Assembly (NCBI GenBank): GCA_902774245.1
Contig: CACYHQ010000013.1
Span: 1 to 54,113, forward strand
Source of the DNA: an uncultured bacterium
Lineage (GTDB): Bacteria > Verrucomicrobiota > Lentisphaeria > Victivallales > UBA1829
Reading direction: 5' to 3'
DNA length: 54,113 nucleotides
Made by a program: the position numbers and the translations under genes. Under the pieces are notes generated by a model. It saw nothing but the letters and a program-made list of their open reading frames with translations, did not search any database and had not been told where the DNA came from. Shown in pieces: positions 33,210 through 42,158 of the stretch. Numbering within the stretch: position 1 is the stretch's first letter; each line of letters begins with the position of its first letter.

Positions 33210-35540
33210 ATGTCATTTCTCAGCGGCAGCATATTATGGAATTTACTGTGGATCATCCCGTTGATCCTCGTTCTGGCCATCGCGGGCGGCGTCCGCCGGA
33301 ACAGCCTCCTGCGCAAAATGTTCGGCACGGACGAACGTGTCGCCCGTTTCTCCAACGCGTCGTCCGGCAAACGCGTCTTCCGCATCATCCTGCTCACGCT
33401 CGTCGTGCTGCTTCTGGCCGTCGCTGCCGCCCGTCCGTCCTGGGGCAAACAGGTCATGCACAACACCTCCACCGGGCGCGACCTGCTCGTGGTGTTCGAC
33501 GTTTCGAAAAGCATGCTCTCCGACGACGTGAAACCGAGCCGCATGGACCACGCGAAATGGCTCGTACGCGAGATCGTGAAGAAGAATCCGGGCGACCGGT
33601 TCGGGCTTATTGCATTCGCCGGCGAATCCTTCCTGGTCTGCCCGCTGACGGTCGACCGGGCGAGTTTCATTCAGCTTGTCGACGACCTCGACACCGACAC
33701 GATCCCGGTCGGCGGCACGAATGTCCAGCTTGCGCTGGAAGAGGCAGTCCGGGCATTCGAAGGCGCGCAGGGCATGCACAAGGCGGTCGTCCTCGTGACC
33801 GACGGCGACGAACTCACCGGACGCGGCGCATCGGTCGTCAACGATCTTTCCAAGGTGCAGATCCCGATTTTCGCGGTCGGCGTCGGCGATCCGTCGAATC
33901 CGGCGGTCATCCGCGTCCCGGACGAAGACGGAAAACTCCGCATCCTTACGGACCGCGAGGGCAATCCGGTCAAAAGTCCGCTCAACGAGCCTCAGCTGAC
34001 CGAACTCGCCCGTCGAACGGGCGGCATCTACGTCCGGTCCACCGCCGCATACAGCGGCATCGACGAACTCGAAACGCGCATCCGTCAGCTCGACCGCAAG
34101 GAGAGCGAAAACGCCGTTTCCACGTTCCGTCCCATCGAACGACCGGCCTATCCGCTCACCGCCGCGATCATCCTGCTCGCGCTGTTCTTCTGCGTCTCCG
34201 AAACGCGTCCGCGCTCGGTTCAGACCGTGCTCGCCCTCGCCGTGTTTCTGCTTGTTGCCGCGCCGGACGAATCCCGCGCACAGGCCGCGTCTGCGCCCGC
34301 TCAAATCCAGCAGGCACAGACCGCCGCGCCCGCGACAACGGCGTCCGAGGCCGAACAGGCCGCGCCGGAACCCGTCAGATCGGCGTCCGAGCTTTACAAC
34401 AGCGGGCTGGAACAGCAGCAGGTCGAACAGGACAACGAGAAGGCACGTTCGTTCTATGAACGCGCTATCGCCGCCTCGGAAAAGGAGCCGCTCGTGCGCG
34501 CTTCCTCGTACCAGAATATCGGTGTGATCTCGCACCTCGATGCGCGTTCCAGCATGCAGAGTGCGGTCGAAAAACTCCACATGCAGGACCTCAATTCCGC
34601 CGAAAAAGCCGTCGGCGAGGCTCTGACCAAGCTGAATCAGACCGAGGAGCTTTACCGCGAAAGCATGCGTTCCGCCGCAGGCGACGCGTCCGTCATCCGC
34701 AACCAGCAGATCCTCCTCGCCGACCGCAGGCAGGCCGAGGAGATGAAGAAGCAGATCGAAGAGCTGAAGAAACTTATGGAACAGGCGCGTCAGCAGACGC
34801 AGGATGCGCACGACCAGCAGCAACAGGAGAATCAGCAGCAGGACCAGCAGGATCAGCAGGATCAGCAGGATCAGCAGCAGTCCGGTGAACAGGATCAGCA
34901 ACAACAGGATCAGCAATCCTCTCAGGATCAGCAGTCCGAAGGCCAACAGCAGGATCAGCAGCAGTCCGGCGAACAGGATCAGCAAAATCAGCAGTTCGCT
35001 CAGAATCAGCAGCAGTCCGGCGAACAGAATCAGCAGCAGGATCAGCAGTCCGCTCAGGATAAGACGAAACAGGCCGAGGATACCGTTTCCGAGCTTGAAC
35101 AGAAGGCATCCGAGATGAATCAGGACCGCCAGAAACAGGCTGCCCAGGAGGCGCGCGAAGAGCTTCGGAAGGCCCGCGAGGAACAGGAGCAGGGCAACGG
35201 CGAAAAGGCCGAAGAGCACCTGAAGAATGCGCTCGACACGCTGAACCAGAGTCAGCAGGACCAGCAGGGCGAACAGGAGAAACAGGACGAGAAGGGCGGC
35301 GACCAGGGTGAGCAGGATCAGCAGGAGCAGCAGGGCGAACAGGACCAGCAGGAGCATCCCGATGCCCAGGCGAACCAGTCCGACACGCAGAACGCCCCGC
35401 AGGACAACACGGGCGACATGGAAAAACAGCAGGCGGAAGCCATTCTCGATATGATGTCGAAAGACGAACTTGACTACAAGGACGCCAACCGTCTGCAGCG
35501 TCCGGCCCGCCTGAACAACCGTGTGGAAAAGGACTGGTAA
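33210..35540 (+). CDS. BatB-BatC fusion: von Willebrand A membrane protein with TPR and Gln-rich tail
   Basis: A 776-residue protein. Two N-terminal membrane segments (about 8-27 and 57-77) and a VWA domain with MIDAS DVSKS (Asp97, Ser99, Ser101), GGTNVQLAL and TDGDEL, then a membrane segment at about 314-330: this is BatB-like. The second half has a TPR region (SASELYNSGLEQQQVEQDNE, about 390-480), a Gln/Asp-rich low-complexity region (about 525-735) and a C-terminal motif ending EKDW as in BatC. In Bacteroides and Leptospira, Bat proteins form a membrane complex tied to oxygen or stress tolerance. AAGGAAG precedes the start. The usual moxR and DUF58 genes are not beside it. Confidence 0.83.
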   Translation: MSFLSGSILWNLLWIIPLILVLAIAGGVRRNSLLRKMFGTDERVARFSNASSGKRVFRIILLTLVVLLLAVAAARPSWGKQVMHNTSTGRDLLVVFDVSKSMLSDDVKPSRMDHAKWLVREIVKKNPGDRFGLIAFAGESFLVCPLTVDRASFIQLVDDLDTDTIPVGGTNVQLALEEAVRAFEGAQGMHKAVVLVTDGDELTGRGASVVNDLSKVQIPIFAVGVGDPSNPAVIRVPDEDGKLRILTDREGNPVKSPLNEPQLTELARRTGGIYVRSTAAYSGIDELETRIRQLDRKESENAVSTFRPIERPAYPLTAAIILLALFFCVSETRPRSVQTVLALAVFLLVAAPDESRAQAASAPAQIQQAQTAAPATTASEAEQAAPEPVRSASELYNSGLEQQQVEQDNEKARSFYERAIAASEKEPLVRASSYQNIGVISHLDARSSMQSAVEKLHMQDLNSAEKAVGEALTKLNQTEELYRESMRSAAGDASVIRNQQILLADRRQAEEMKKQIEELKKLMEQARQQTQDAHDQQQQENQQQDQQDQQDQQDQQQSGEQDQQQQDQQSSQDQQSEGQQQDQQQSGEQDQQNQQFAQNQQQSGEQNQQQDQQSAQDKTKQAEDTVSELEQKASEMNQDRQKQAAQEAREELRKAREEQEQGNGEKAEEHLKNALDTLNQSQQDQQGEQEKQDEKGGDQGEQDQQEQQGEQDQQEHPDAQANQSDTQNAPQDNTGDMEKQQAEAILDMMSKDELDYKDANRLQRPARLNNRVEKDW
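34830..35064 (+). repeat. In-gene tandem repeat (Gln-rich)
   Basis: Nine-base units GATCAGCAG and longer units containing CAGCAGTCCGGCGAACAG recur from 34830 to 35064 inside the BatB-BatC gene, encoding runs such as DQQDQQDQQ and QQSGEQDQQ. The unit sizes are multiples of three, so copy-number change would keep the frame. Confidence 0.8.
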
Positions 35541-35544
35541 CACC

Positions 35545-38139
35545 ATGCTGAACAGAACGATACTCCCCCGGCTCATTGCCTTTCTGCTCTTTCTTTTCGC
35601 GTTTGCCGCCTCGGCCGCCGATCTGAACGTCTCCGTTCAGCCGCGCAACCTCACGGTGGGCATGCGCGGTTATATCGAGATCTCTGCCGAGAACGTGAGC
35701 CGTCTCCAGCTCAACCGGATGCCGGGCCGCGTCTCCGGGATCGAATGGAGCAGCGGCATTTCCAGCGGCTCCAGCATGTCCGTCATCAACGGCGTGACCT
35801 CCTCGAAATACACGCTCCGCATCCCGTTCACCGCCCGCGAGGAAGGCGATTTCACGATCCCGTCGTTCGAGGTCATCGTGAACGGCAACACGCGCCAGCC
35901 GGAATCGGCCGGTCCGGTCCGGATCCGCATCTCCGCCATGCCGAAGATCGACCCGTCGCAGGTGAACTCCAACGAGCCGGTCTATTCCCGCATGACGTTC
36001 CCCGGCGTCGCGGAGGACAAGCCCCCGACGTTCTGGGTCGGCGAGGAGATCCCGCTCCAGCTCTCCATTTTCGTGCGCACGCCCTACGAGCTCCGCCTCG
36101 CGAACTACCCGGAGATCAAATCGGTCAACGGCAAGATGTCGATCCGGTTCCACGATTTCCGCAAGGTCAACCCGGATGCGCCGAACTTCGAGTCCATCAC
36201 CAGCCACAATCAGCGCCTCGGCAACATCCCGTACACCGTGTACGATTTCGACACGAAATTCCGTGCACTCGCGCCCGGCCAGCTTCAGCTTGTCGCCGAC
36301 ACCGCCGCCATCCTGCTCGACGAACGCGATTTCTTCTCCGCGTTCACCTCGACCCGGCAGACCATCCGCGGCGCTTCGCCCGAGATCACGATCAAGCCGC
36401 TGCCTGCCGCGCCCGCGGACGCTCCGTTCGTCGGCCTCATCGGCAAATGGGCGCCGGAAGCCTCGCTTTCGCCCGGGCCGTACCGCATCGGGGAGCCTCT
36501 GAGCCTGAAGATCAGTTTCACGGGCGAGGATCAGACCGAGATGCTGAACATGCCGAAGATCGAACCGGAGCATTTCCGCGCGTATCCGCCCGAGACCAAG
36601 GAAACCGCGTCCGGCGTCTCCGTGAGCTGCATTCTCATCCCGCTTGAGGAGGGCGAACAGACCATTTCCTTCAACTGCTCCACGTTCGATCCCTCGACCG
36701 GACAGTATGTCCCGTTCAAGTTCAAGGAGACGATCAAGGTGGACAAGGCCGCGTCCGGCGGCATGGCTGCGATCCCGGCGGGCGCGGCGGTCGTGAACGC
36801 CGACCCCGATCTGACCTCGGGCGCCGCTTCGACGCCCGCGCCGGAAAGCATCCTGTATCTGCACGACGAGAACGACGGCGGACGCGTGTCGATGCCGCTC
36901 GCCATGAATGCGCTGTGGATCTCGCTCGGGCTGATCCTCGTCGGTTCGGTCTTCGCAGGCGGAAGCGCATTTGCCGCCGCGCGGAGACGTTCCCTCGAAT
37001 CCGACCCGTCCGCCCGCAGACGCATTGACGCCCGCGCCCGCAGAGGCAAGCTCGCCTCCGCCATCGAAAAGACGCCGCCTCAGGACCTGCCGGACAAAGT
37101 CGGCGCGGACCTCGCAGCGTTCTTCAACGATATGCTCGATCTGCCGCCGGGGACGTCTTTGAGCGAGACCGCGTCCCGCGTGAAGGAATCCGAACCGGAG
37201 CTCGGCCGCCAGCTCGAAGACCTCGCGAACATCGCCTGGATGCCGTCGCTCCGCAGTCAGCTCAACGAAAAATTCCGCAAACAGCTCGCGTCCGCCGTCC
37301 GCAAGTTCGGAGTGATCGCGTTCATCTTTGGGGCGCTCTGCTTCACTTTGCCCACGAACGCTGCAGAAGAAGATTCAGCCCCGGCTGATGCCGCCGCAAC
37401 GGAAACCGCGCTTCCGAAGACCTCGGACGAGGCGAAGACCGCCTACGACGCCGGGCAGTTCCGGCAGGCGCTGGATTACTATGCGTCGAAGATCGACCCG
37501 CGCAACGTCTCGCCCGCGCTGCTCTACAACATGGGCAACTGCTTCTACCAGCTCGGCGATTATCCGCGCGCCCTGGTCTGCTACGAACGCGCCCGTTACC
37601 TTCAGCCGCGCGACTCGGACATCTCCGGCAATCTGGAGCTGACGCGCCGCAAACTGCTTCTGCCTCCGAAATACCGCGTGGAATCGCCTGCGGACTTCAT
37701 GCTCGCGGCACGCGATTTCCTGCGCGTGGACGAATGGCTCGTGGCCTGCGCGTGCGGCCTCACGCTCGTGCTCATTGCGCTCGGCATGTTCTTCATGCGC
37801 CGTTCGAACCTCTGGCAATGGCCGTTCTACGCCGGGATCGCGGTCGTCGTGATCTGCACCGCCGCGCTCATCGCGAAGGTGTCCGCCGACGATCCGGCGC
37901 GCGAGGCCGTCGTGATCGTCCGCAACACGCCGCTGTACAGTCTGCCGTCCGCCGAATCCGGGCGTGTGGAACAGTACCTGAAACCCGGCGCGGAAGTCTC
38001 CATCGAGGAGAACCGCATGGATTGGGTGCGCGTGCGGCTGGAGAACAACGACGAAGGCTGGGTGCGCGGCGCGAACATGGCGCTTCTGTGGAGCAGTTCG
38101 CCCGGCGACCTGGCGACGTATACCGACGCCGCGCAGTAA
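35545..38139 (+). CDS. BatD-BatE fusion: oxygen-tolerance protein with TPR and SH3-like domains
   Basis: An 864-residue protein starting at ATG 35545 (MLNRTILPRLIAFLLFLFAF..., signal peptide cleaving near ASA-ADL). Residues about 25-440 are BatD-like immunoglobulin-type beta domains (NVSVQPRNLTVGMRGYIEI). A membrane segment lies at about 453-478. At about 588-605 a second signal-peptide-like stretch (VIAFIFGALCFTLPTNAAEE) opens a BatE-like part: TPR at about 620-690 (ALLYNMGNCFYQLGDYPRAL), two membrane segments at about 730-775 and an SH3-like domain at 785-850 (VIVRNTPLYSLPS, WVRVRLENNDEGWV). It follows the BatB-BatC gene by four bases and surely works with it. Confidence 0.85.
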   Translation: MLNRTILPRLIAFLLFLFAFAASAADLNVSVQPRNLTVGMRGYIEISAENVSRLQLNRMPGRVSGIEWSSGISSGSSMSVINGVTSSKYTLRIPFTAREEGDFTIPSFEVIVNGNTRQPESAGPVRIRISAMPKIDPSQVNSNEPVYSRMTFPGVAEDKPPTFWVGEEIPLQLSIFVRTPYELRLANYPEIKSVNGKMSIRFHDFRKVNPDAPNFESITSHNQRLGNIPYTVYDFDTKFRALAPGQLQLVADTAAILLDERDFFSAFTSTRQTIRGASPEITIKPLPAAPADAPFVGLIGKWAPEASLSPGPYRIGEPLSLKISFTGEDQTEMLNMPKIEPEHFRAYPPETKETASGVSVSCILIPLEEGEQTISFNCSTFDPSTGQYVPFKFKETIKVDKAASGGMAAIPAGAAVVNADPDLTSGAASTPAPESILYLHDENDGGRVSMPLAMNALWISLGLILVGSVFAGGSAFAAARRRSLESDPSARRRIDARARRGKLASAIEKTPPQDLPDKVGADLAAFFNDMLDLPPGTSLSETASRVKESEPELGRQLEDLANIAWMPSLRSQLNEKFRKQLASAVRKFGVIAFIFGALCFTLPTNAAEEDSAPADAAATETALPKTSDEAKTAYDAGQFRQALDYYASKIDPRNVSPALLYNMGNCFYQLGDYPRALVCYERARYLQPRDSDISGNLELTRRKLLLPPKYRVESPADFMLAARDFLRVDEWLVACACGLTLVLIALGMFFMRRSNLWQWPFYAGIAVVVICTAALIAKVSADDPAREAVVIVRNTPLYSLPSAESGRVEQYLKPGAEVSIEENRMDWVRVRLENNDEGWVRGANMALLWSSSPGDLATYTDAAQ

Positions 38140-38181
38140 GTTCGCTTCGGCTTCAGTCAGTTTCAAAAAAGGAGGGGAATT

Positions 38182-38850
38182 ATGAAACGTATCTTTTTGT
38201 CCGTCGTGCTGGCGCTCGCATGCACCGTCCTGACCGCCGCGCCGCCGTCCGACTTCGTGATCCGGCTGCTTGACGGCGTTACGCTCGAAAACGCCACCAT
38301 CGACAGCATGTCCGGGTCACGCGTCATCGTGACCGGACGCCTGCCGGACGGCAGCACCACAACCAAGACCGTGAGTTTCGCCGACCTCACGCCGGAATCG
38401 CGCGACGCCGTGATGTGGAAGATGCGCGACCGTCTGATGCTCGACTCGAAACCCGGCTGGTTCTTCTCCGGGCCCGCGGTCGCCGGAAACGACCTGCCGC
38501 CCGCGAGCAGTTCCGGCGGCGGCATTCTGGTGCCCGCGGATGCTCCGATCGTCCTGCCGGGTTCGCCCGGCCGCATCTCGCTCACGTCCATCACGGAGCT
38601 GACCAACGGCACACTCGGATGGGCGGCATCGTGGGACGGCGGATTCGATGCGCATCCGCAGCGGTTCGGCCGCATTTACGTTTACGGAGTGATGCTGCTC
38701 CAGGGGACGACCTGGTTCGGGAACGTCTATCCCACGTGCCGGACCATCTGGTGGCAGGGGAATTACTTCCCGTGTTTTGCCACCACGCCCGAGTTCGCGA
38801 AGCGCATCAATGAGATGACGCGCGAGAGCGGCAGCGAGATGATGCAGTAA
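38182..38850 (+). CDS. Small exported protein of unknown function
   Basis: A 222-residue protein with a signal peptide (MKRIFLSVVLALACTVLTAA) and a body that I do not recognise. Residues about 25-80 (FVIRLLDGVTLENATIDSMS...) could form a small beta-barrel of the kind seen in other exported proteins, then a Gly/Ser linker and a C-terminal half with RISLTSITELTNGTLGW, IYVYGVMLLQGTTWFGNVYP and WWQGNYFPC. Two cysteines in the C-terminal half could pair. AGGAGGGG precedes the start. It lies 42 bases after the BatD-BatE gene and may share its transcript. No function is proposed. Confidence 0.75.
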   Translation: MKRIFLSVVLALACTVLTAAPPSDFVIRLLDGVTLENATIDSMSGSRVIVTGRLPDGSTTTKTVSFADLTPESRDAVMWKMRDRLMLDSKPGWFFSGPAVAGNDLPPASSSGGGILVPADAPIVLPGSPGRISLTSITELTNGTLGWAASWDGGFDAHPQRFGRIYVYGVMLLQGTTWFGNVYPTCRTIWWQGNYFPCFATTPEFAKRINEMTRESGSEMMQ

Positions 38851-38955
38851 CGGGCGTTTACTGCGCGAAATCACGTTCAGGAGCGGTTTTTAACGTTACA
38901 AACGTTCATTTCCCGAAAAAATGTCTTAAATTCTTTTAAAAGGGCGGAAAGCGTC

Positions 38956-38984
38956 TTGAAAACGGCTTGATTTTATGCTATATT
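38956..38984 (+). promoter_or_regulatory. Promoter for the GH95 gene
   Basis: TTGAAA at 38956-38961, a 17-bp spacer and TATATT at 38979-38984 preceded by TGC. The start is expected near 38991 with a leader of about 40 nt. Confidence 0.75.
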
Positions 38985-39029
38985 CCCCTTGAAACCCAAA
39001 TTCAACCTCATGTTTCAAGGAGAATCATC

Positions 39030-42000
39030 ATGAAACGATTCCTGCTCTGTTCGGCTCTGATGGCCTTCGCCGCGCTCTCGTCCGTCGCGGCAGAACCCAC
39101 CCAGCCTCTTTCCACACCCGTCGGACGTCTGCTCTCGACTCCGCACGAAATGACCATCGCCATTACCGCCGAAAGCGACAACTGGAACGGCACTCTGCTG
39201 AACCAGCAGGGCGGCAGCTGCGGCTTCTCCGTCAGCTTCACCGGCGGCGGTGGCGGCAGAGGCGGAAGACCCGGCGGCGGTCCCGGCGGATTCGGCGGCG
39301 GATTCGGCGGCGGCCCCGGCGGTCCCGGCGGCGGCTGGGGACAGCAGCCCGCGGCCCAGACCGGTCTCCGTGTGAACGGCGTCCAGGGAGCCGCGCAGGT
39401 CAGTTCGGACAGCTTCCCGAAAGGCAAACCCGTGAAACTCGTCATCGTGGCGAGCCAGAAGGAACACCGTTTCGAGGTGTACGCCAACGGGCAGCGCGTC
39501 GGACAGTCCCGCGCGAACAACGTGATCGGCGAGCCCACCTGGCGCGCCATGACCATCGGTTCCGACGCCAATGGCAACAGCCGGTTCAACGGCCGCATCG
39601 ACTACGTGGCTTTGTGGGACCGCGCGCTCAGCGCCGACGAGATCAACAAGCTCTATTCAAATTCTGACGAAGCCACGGGATTCACCGACGCCAAGGCAAG
39701 CTATTCTTGGGACATCAAGGCCGCGAAGCCCATCACCGGCGGCGTGCCCCTGTTCCCCGTCCGCAACGTGAACATCCTCCGCGGTGACGCCGATCCGAAT
39801 CCCGCCCCGGCGCCCGAAGACCCGCTCACGGTCTGGTTCCGCCGCATGCCCGGCACCTGGACCGACATGATCCCGATCGGCAACGGCCACATGGGCGCGA
39901 TGATCGCCGGCCGTCCCGAACGCGAATACCTCATCCTCAACGAGGACACGATCTGGGCGGGCGGTCCGTACGATCACCTGAACCCGGACGCCTCCCCCGA
40001 GAAGCTCGCCCGTATGCGCCAGCTCATCTTCGACGGCAAGGCGAACGAGGCCGGAAACATCGCGAACAGCAGCTTCATCTCCCGTCCGAGCGCCGAAATG
40101 GCGTTCTCCGTGGCGGGCGCGCTCGGACTTGAACAGGACACCGGCGACGGCGATATCTCCGGCTACATCCACAGCCTGAACATCCGCGAAGCCGTCGCGC
40201 AGACCAGATTCACGCGCAACGGCGTGACCTACACCCGCGAATACTTCGCCAGCTATCCGGACCGCGTGGTCGCCATGCGCCTGACCGCCGACAAGCCCGC
40301 CAGCATCACCGTCGGAGCCTTCATCGGCACCGCGCAGGACCTCCAGGCCGTCAAGGTCGAGGGCAACACCATGACCCTCACCGGCCGCACGATTGACTAC
40401 AACGGCATCAAGGGCGCGACGAACATCCAGATCACCGGCCGCGTGTTCAACAAGGGCGGCAAGCTCGTCTCCGGCGAACGCGGCATCAGCGTGGAAAAGG
40501 CCGACTCCGTTGTCATCCTGCTCGACGCCGAATCCTCGTTCAAGGCGTACAACGACGTCTCCGGCGATCCCGCGAAGCGCATTGACGACGTCTTCAAGAA
40601 GTTCAGCTCCGTCGACTACGACGCCCTGAAGAAGGCGCACATCGCCGACTACCGCAAGCTCTTCGACCGCGTGACCTTCGACCTTGGCGGCACCCCGTCC
40701 AAGCTTCCGACCGACGAACGCCTCAACGCCCGCCGCCAGCCCGGCAACCAGCTCGATCCCGACCTCGCGTCCCTCTACTTCCAGTTCGGCCGCTACCTCC
40801 TGATCGCCAGCTCCCGTCCCGGCAGCCAGCCCGCCAACCTCCAGGGCATCTGGAGCGAAGAGGTGAACGTGCCGTGGCAGAGCAAGTACACGATCAACAT
40901 CAACGCGGAAATGAACTACTGGCCCGCCGAGACCGCGAACCTCTCCGAGTGCCATGAGCCGCTCTTCGACATGATCCACGAGATGGTCCCGAACGGCAAG
41001 AAGGCTGCCAAGAAACTCTACGACGTCGACCACGGCTGGGTCGCACACCACAACACCGACCTCTGGCGCCAGTGCGGCCCGATCGACTTCTCCCCCACCG
41101 GCATGTGGCCCATGGGCGGCGCCTGGCTGTGCCTCCACTTCTGGGACCACTACCAGTTCACGCGCAACCTCGACGACCTCCGCAAGCACTACCCGGTCAT
41201 GAAGGAATCCGTGGCGTTCTACCTCGACTTCCTCCAGCCCGATCCCAAGCATGGCGGCGTCCTCGTCACCATCCCGTCCTATTCGCCCGAGCAGGGCGGC
41301 CTCTGCGCCTCGCCCACCATGGACACCGGCATCCTGACCGCGCTTTTCAAGGCCACCATCGAGAGCTCCAAGCTCCTCAACGACGATCCCGAGTTCCGTG
41401 CGAAGATGGAAGCCGCGCTGAAGAAGTTCCCGCCGTTCAAGATCGGCTCCTGGGGCCAGCTCCGCGAATGGCAGGACGAGGAACGCGACGACAACCCGAA
41501 CAACAAGCACCGCCATGTCTCCCACCTCTTCACCATCTTCCCCGGCAACGTGATCCGCGCCAGTGACACCGACCTCTTCAACGCTGCGAAAGTCTCCCTG
41601 AACGCCCGCGGCGACGACGCCACCGGCTGGAGCATGGGCTGGAAGATCAACCTGTGGGCGCGCCTGCTCGACGGCGACCGCGCCTGGCGGCTCGTCGGCA
41701 ACCTGATCCACCCGAACAAGACCTACAACAACCTCTTCGACGCGCATCCGCCGTTCCAGATCGACGGCAACTTCGGCGGCGCGGCCGGCATGATCGAGAT
41801 CCTGCTCCAGTCGCAGGAAACGACCGCCGACGGCAAAGTCATCATCGACATCCTGCCCTGCCTCCCGAAGGCACTCCCGAAAGGCAACGTCTCCGGCCTG
41901 AAGGCACGCGGCAACGTCACCGTCGCGATCCAGTGGGACAACGGCGCGCTCGGCAAGACCGTGCTCTCCGGCCTCACCGGCATCCCGCTCGCAGCGCGTT

Positions 42001-42071
42001 ACAACGGCAAGCTCGTCGACCTCACCGGCAAGACGGGCACGGTCGAACTGACCGCCGCCAGCTTCAAGTAA
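39030..42071 (+). CDS. Secreted GH95 glycoside hydrolase with N-terminal LamG-like domain and glycine-rich loop
   Basis: A 1013-residue exported enzyme. ATG 39030 has AAGGAG about eight bases upstream and gives a signal peptide (MKRFLLCSALMAFAALSSVAA). Residues about 40-215 are a LamG/concanavalin-like domain (FEVYANGQRVG, FNGRIDYVALWDRALSADEI) interrupted at about 72-107 by a run of Gly with Phe, Arg and Pro. Residues about 265-1013 are GH95: GNGHMGAMIAGRPEREYLILNED, NLQGIWSEEVNVPW, ININAEMNYWPAE, HHNTDLWRQCGPID, PTMDTGIL, NKHRHVSHLF. GH95 enzymes remove alpha-L-fucose or alpha-L-galactose from plant or host glycans. Own promoter and terminator. Confidence 0.9.
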   Translation: MKRFLLCSALMAFAALSSVAAEPTQPLSTPVGRLLSTPHEMTIAITAESDNWNGTLLNQQGGSCGFSVSFTGGGGGRGGRPGGGPGGFGGGFGGGPGGPGGGWGQQPAAQTGLRVNGVQGAAQVSSDSFPKGKPVKLVIVASQKEHRFEVYANGQRVGQSRANNVIGEPTWRAMTIGSDANGNSRFNGRIDYVALWDRALSADEINKLYSNSDEATGFTDAKASYSWDIKAAKPITGGVPLFPVRNVNILRGDADPNPAPAPEDPLTVWFRRMPGTWTDMIPIGNGHMGAMIAGRPEREYLILNEDTIWAGGPYDHLNPDASPEKLARMRQLIFDGKANEAGNIANSSFISRPSAEMAFSVAGALGLEQDTGDGDISGYIHSLNIREAVAQTRFTRNGVTYTREYFASYPDRVVAMRLTADKPASITVGAFIGTAQDLQAVKVEGNTMTLTGRTIDYNGIKGATNIQITGRVFNKGGKLVSGERGISVEKADSVVILLDAESSFKAYNDVSGDPAKRIDDVFKKFSSVDYDALKKAHIADYRKLFDRVTFDLGGTPSKLPTDERLNARRQPGNQLDPDLASLYFQFGRYLLIASSRPGSQPANLQGIWSEEVNVPWQSKYTININAEMNYWPAETANLSECHEPLFDMIHEMVPNGKKAAKKLYDVDHGWVAHHNTDLWRQCGPIDFSPTGMWPMGGAWLCLHFWDHYQFTRNLDDLRKHYPVMKESVAFYLDFLQPDPKHGGVLVTIPSYSPEQGGLCASPTMDTGILTALFKATIESSKLLNDDPEFRAKMEAALKKFPPFKIGSWGQLREWQDEERDDNPNNKHRHVSHLFTIFPGNVIRASDTDLFNAAKVSLNARGDDATGWSMGWKINLWARLLDGDRAWRLVGNLIHPNKTYNNLFDAHPPFQIDGNFGGAAGMIEILLQSQETTADGKVIIDILPCLPKALPKGNVSGLKARGNVTVAIQWDNGALGKTVLSGLTGIPLAARYNGKLVDLTGKTGTVELTAASFK

Positions 42072-42086
42072 GCCAGAACCGAACGT

Positions 42087-42118
42087 CCGGCTGTTCCTTC
42101 CCGGGGCAGCCGGTTTTT
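42087..42118 (+). terminator. Terminator after the GH95 gene
   Basis: CCGGCTG (42087-42093) pairs with CAGCCGG (42107-42113), followed by TTTTT. The GH3 gene starts 40 bases later without a visible promoter, so some read-through is likely. Confidence 0.75.
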
Positions 42119-42158
42119 CTTTCTCCGCAGAAACACCCTTTCCACGGAAGGAAACCAC

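Noticed and set aside
34830..35064. CRISPR-like array
   Set aside because: The repeats are short, contiguous and in frame within a coding region; there are no constant repeats with unique spacers.
33243..35576. 777-codon Leu-rich minus-strand frame opposite BatB-BatC
   Set aside because: The Leu runs are the complement of CAG (Gln) repeats, not membrane segments; the sense frame has a full VWA domain.
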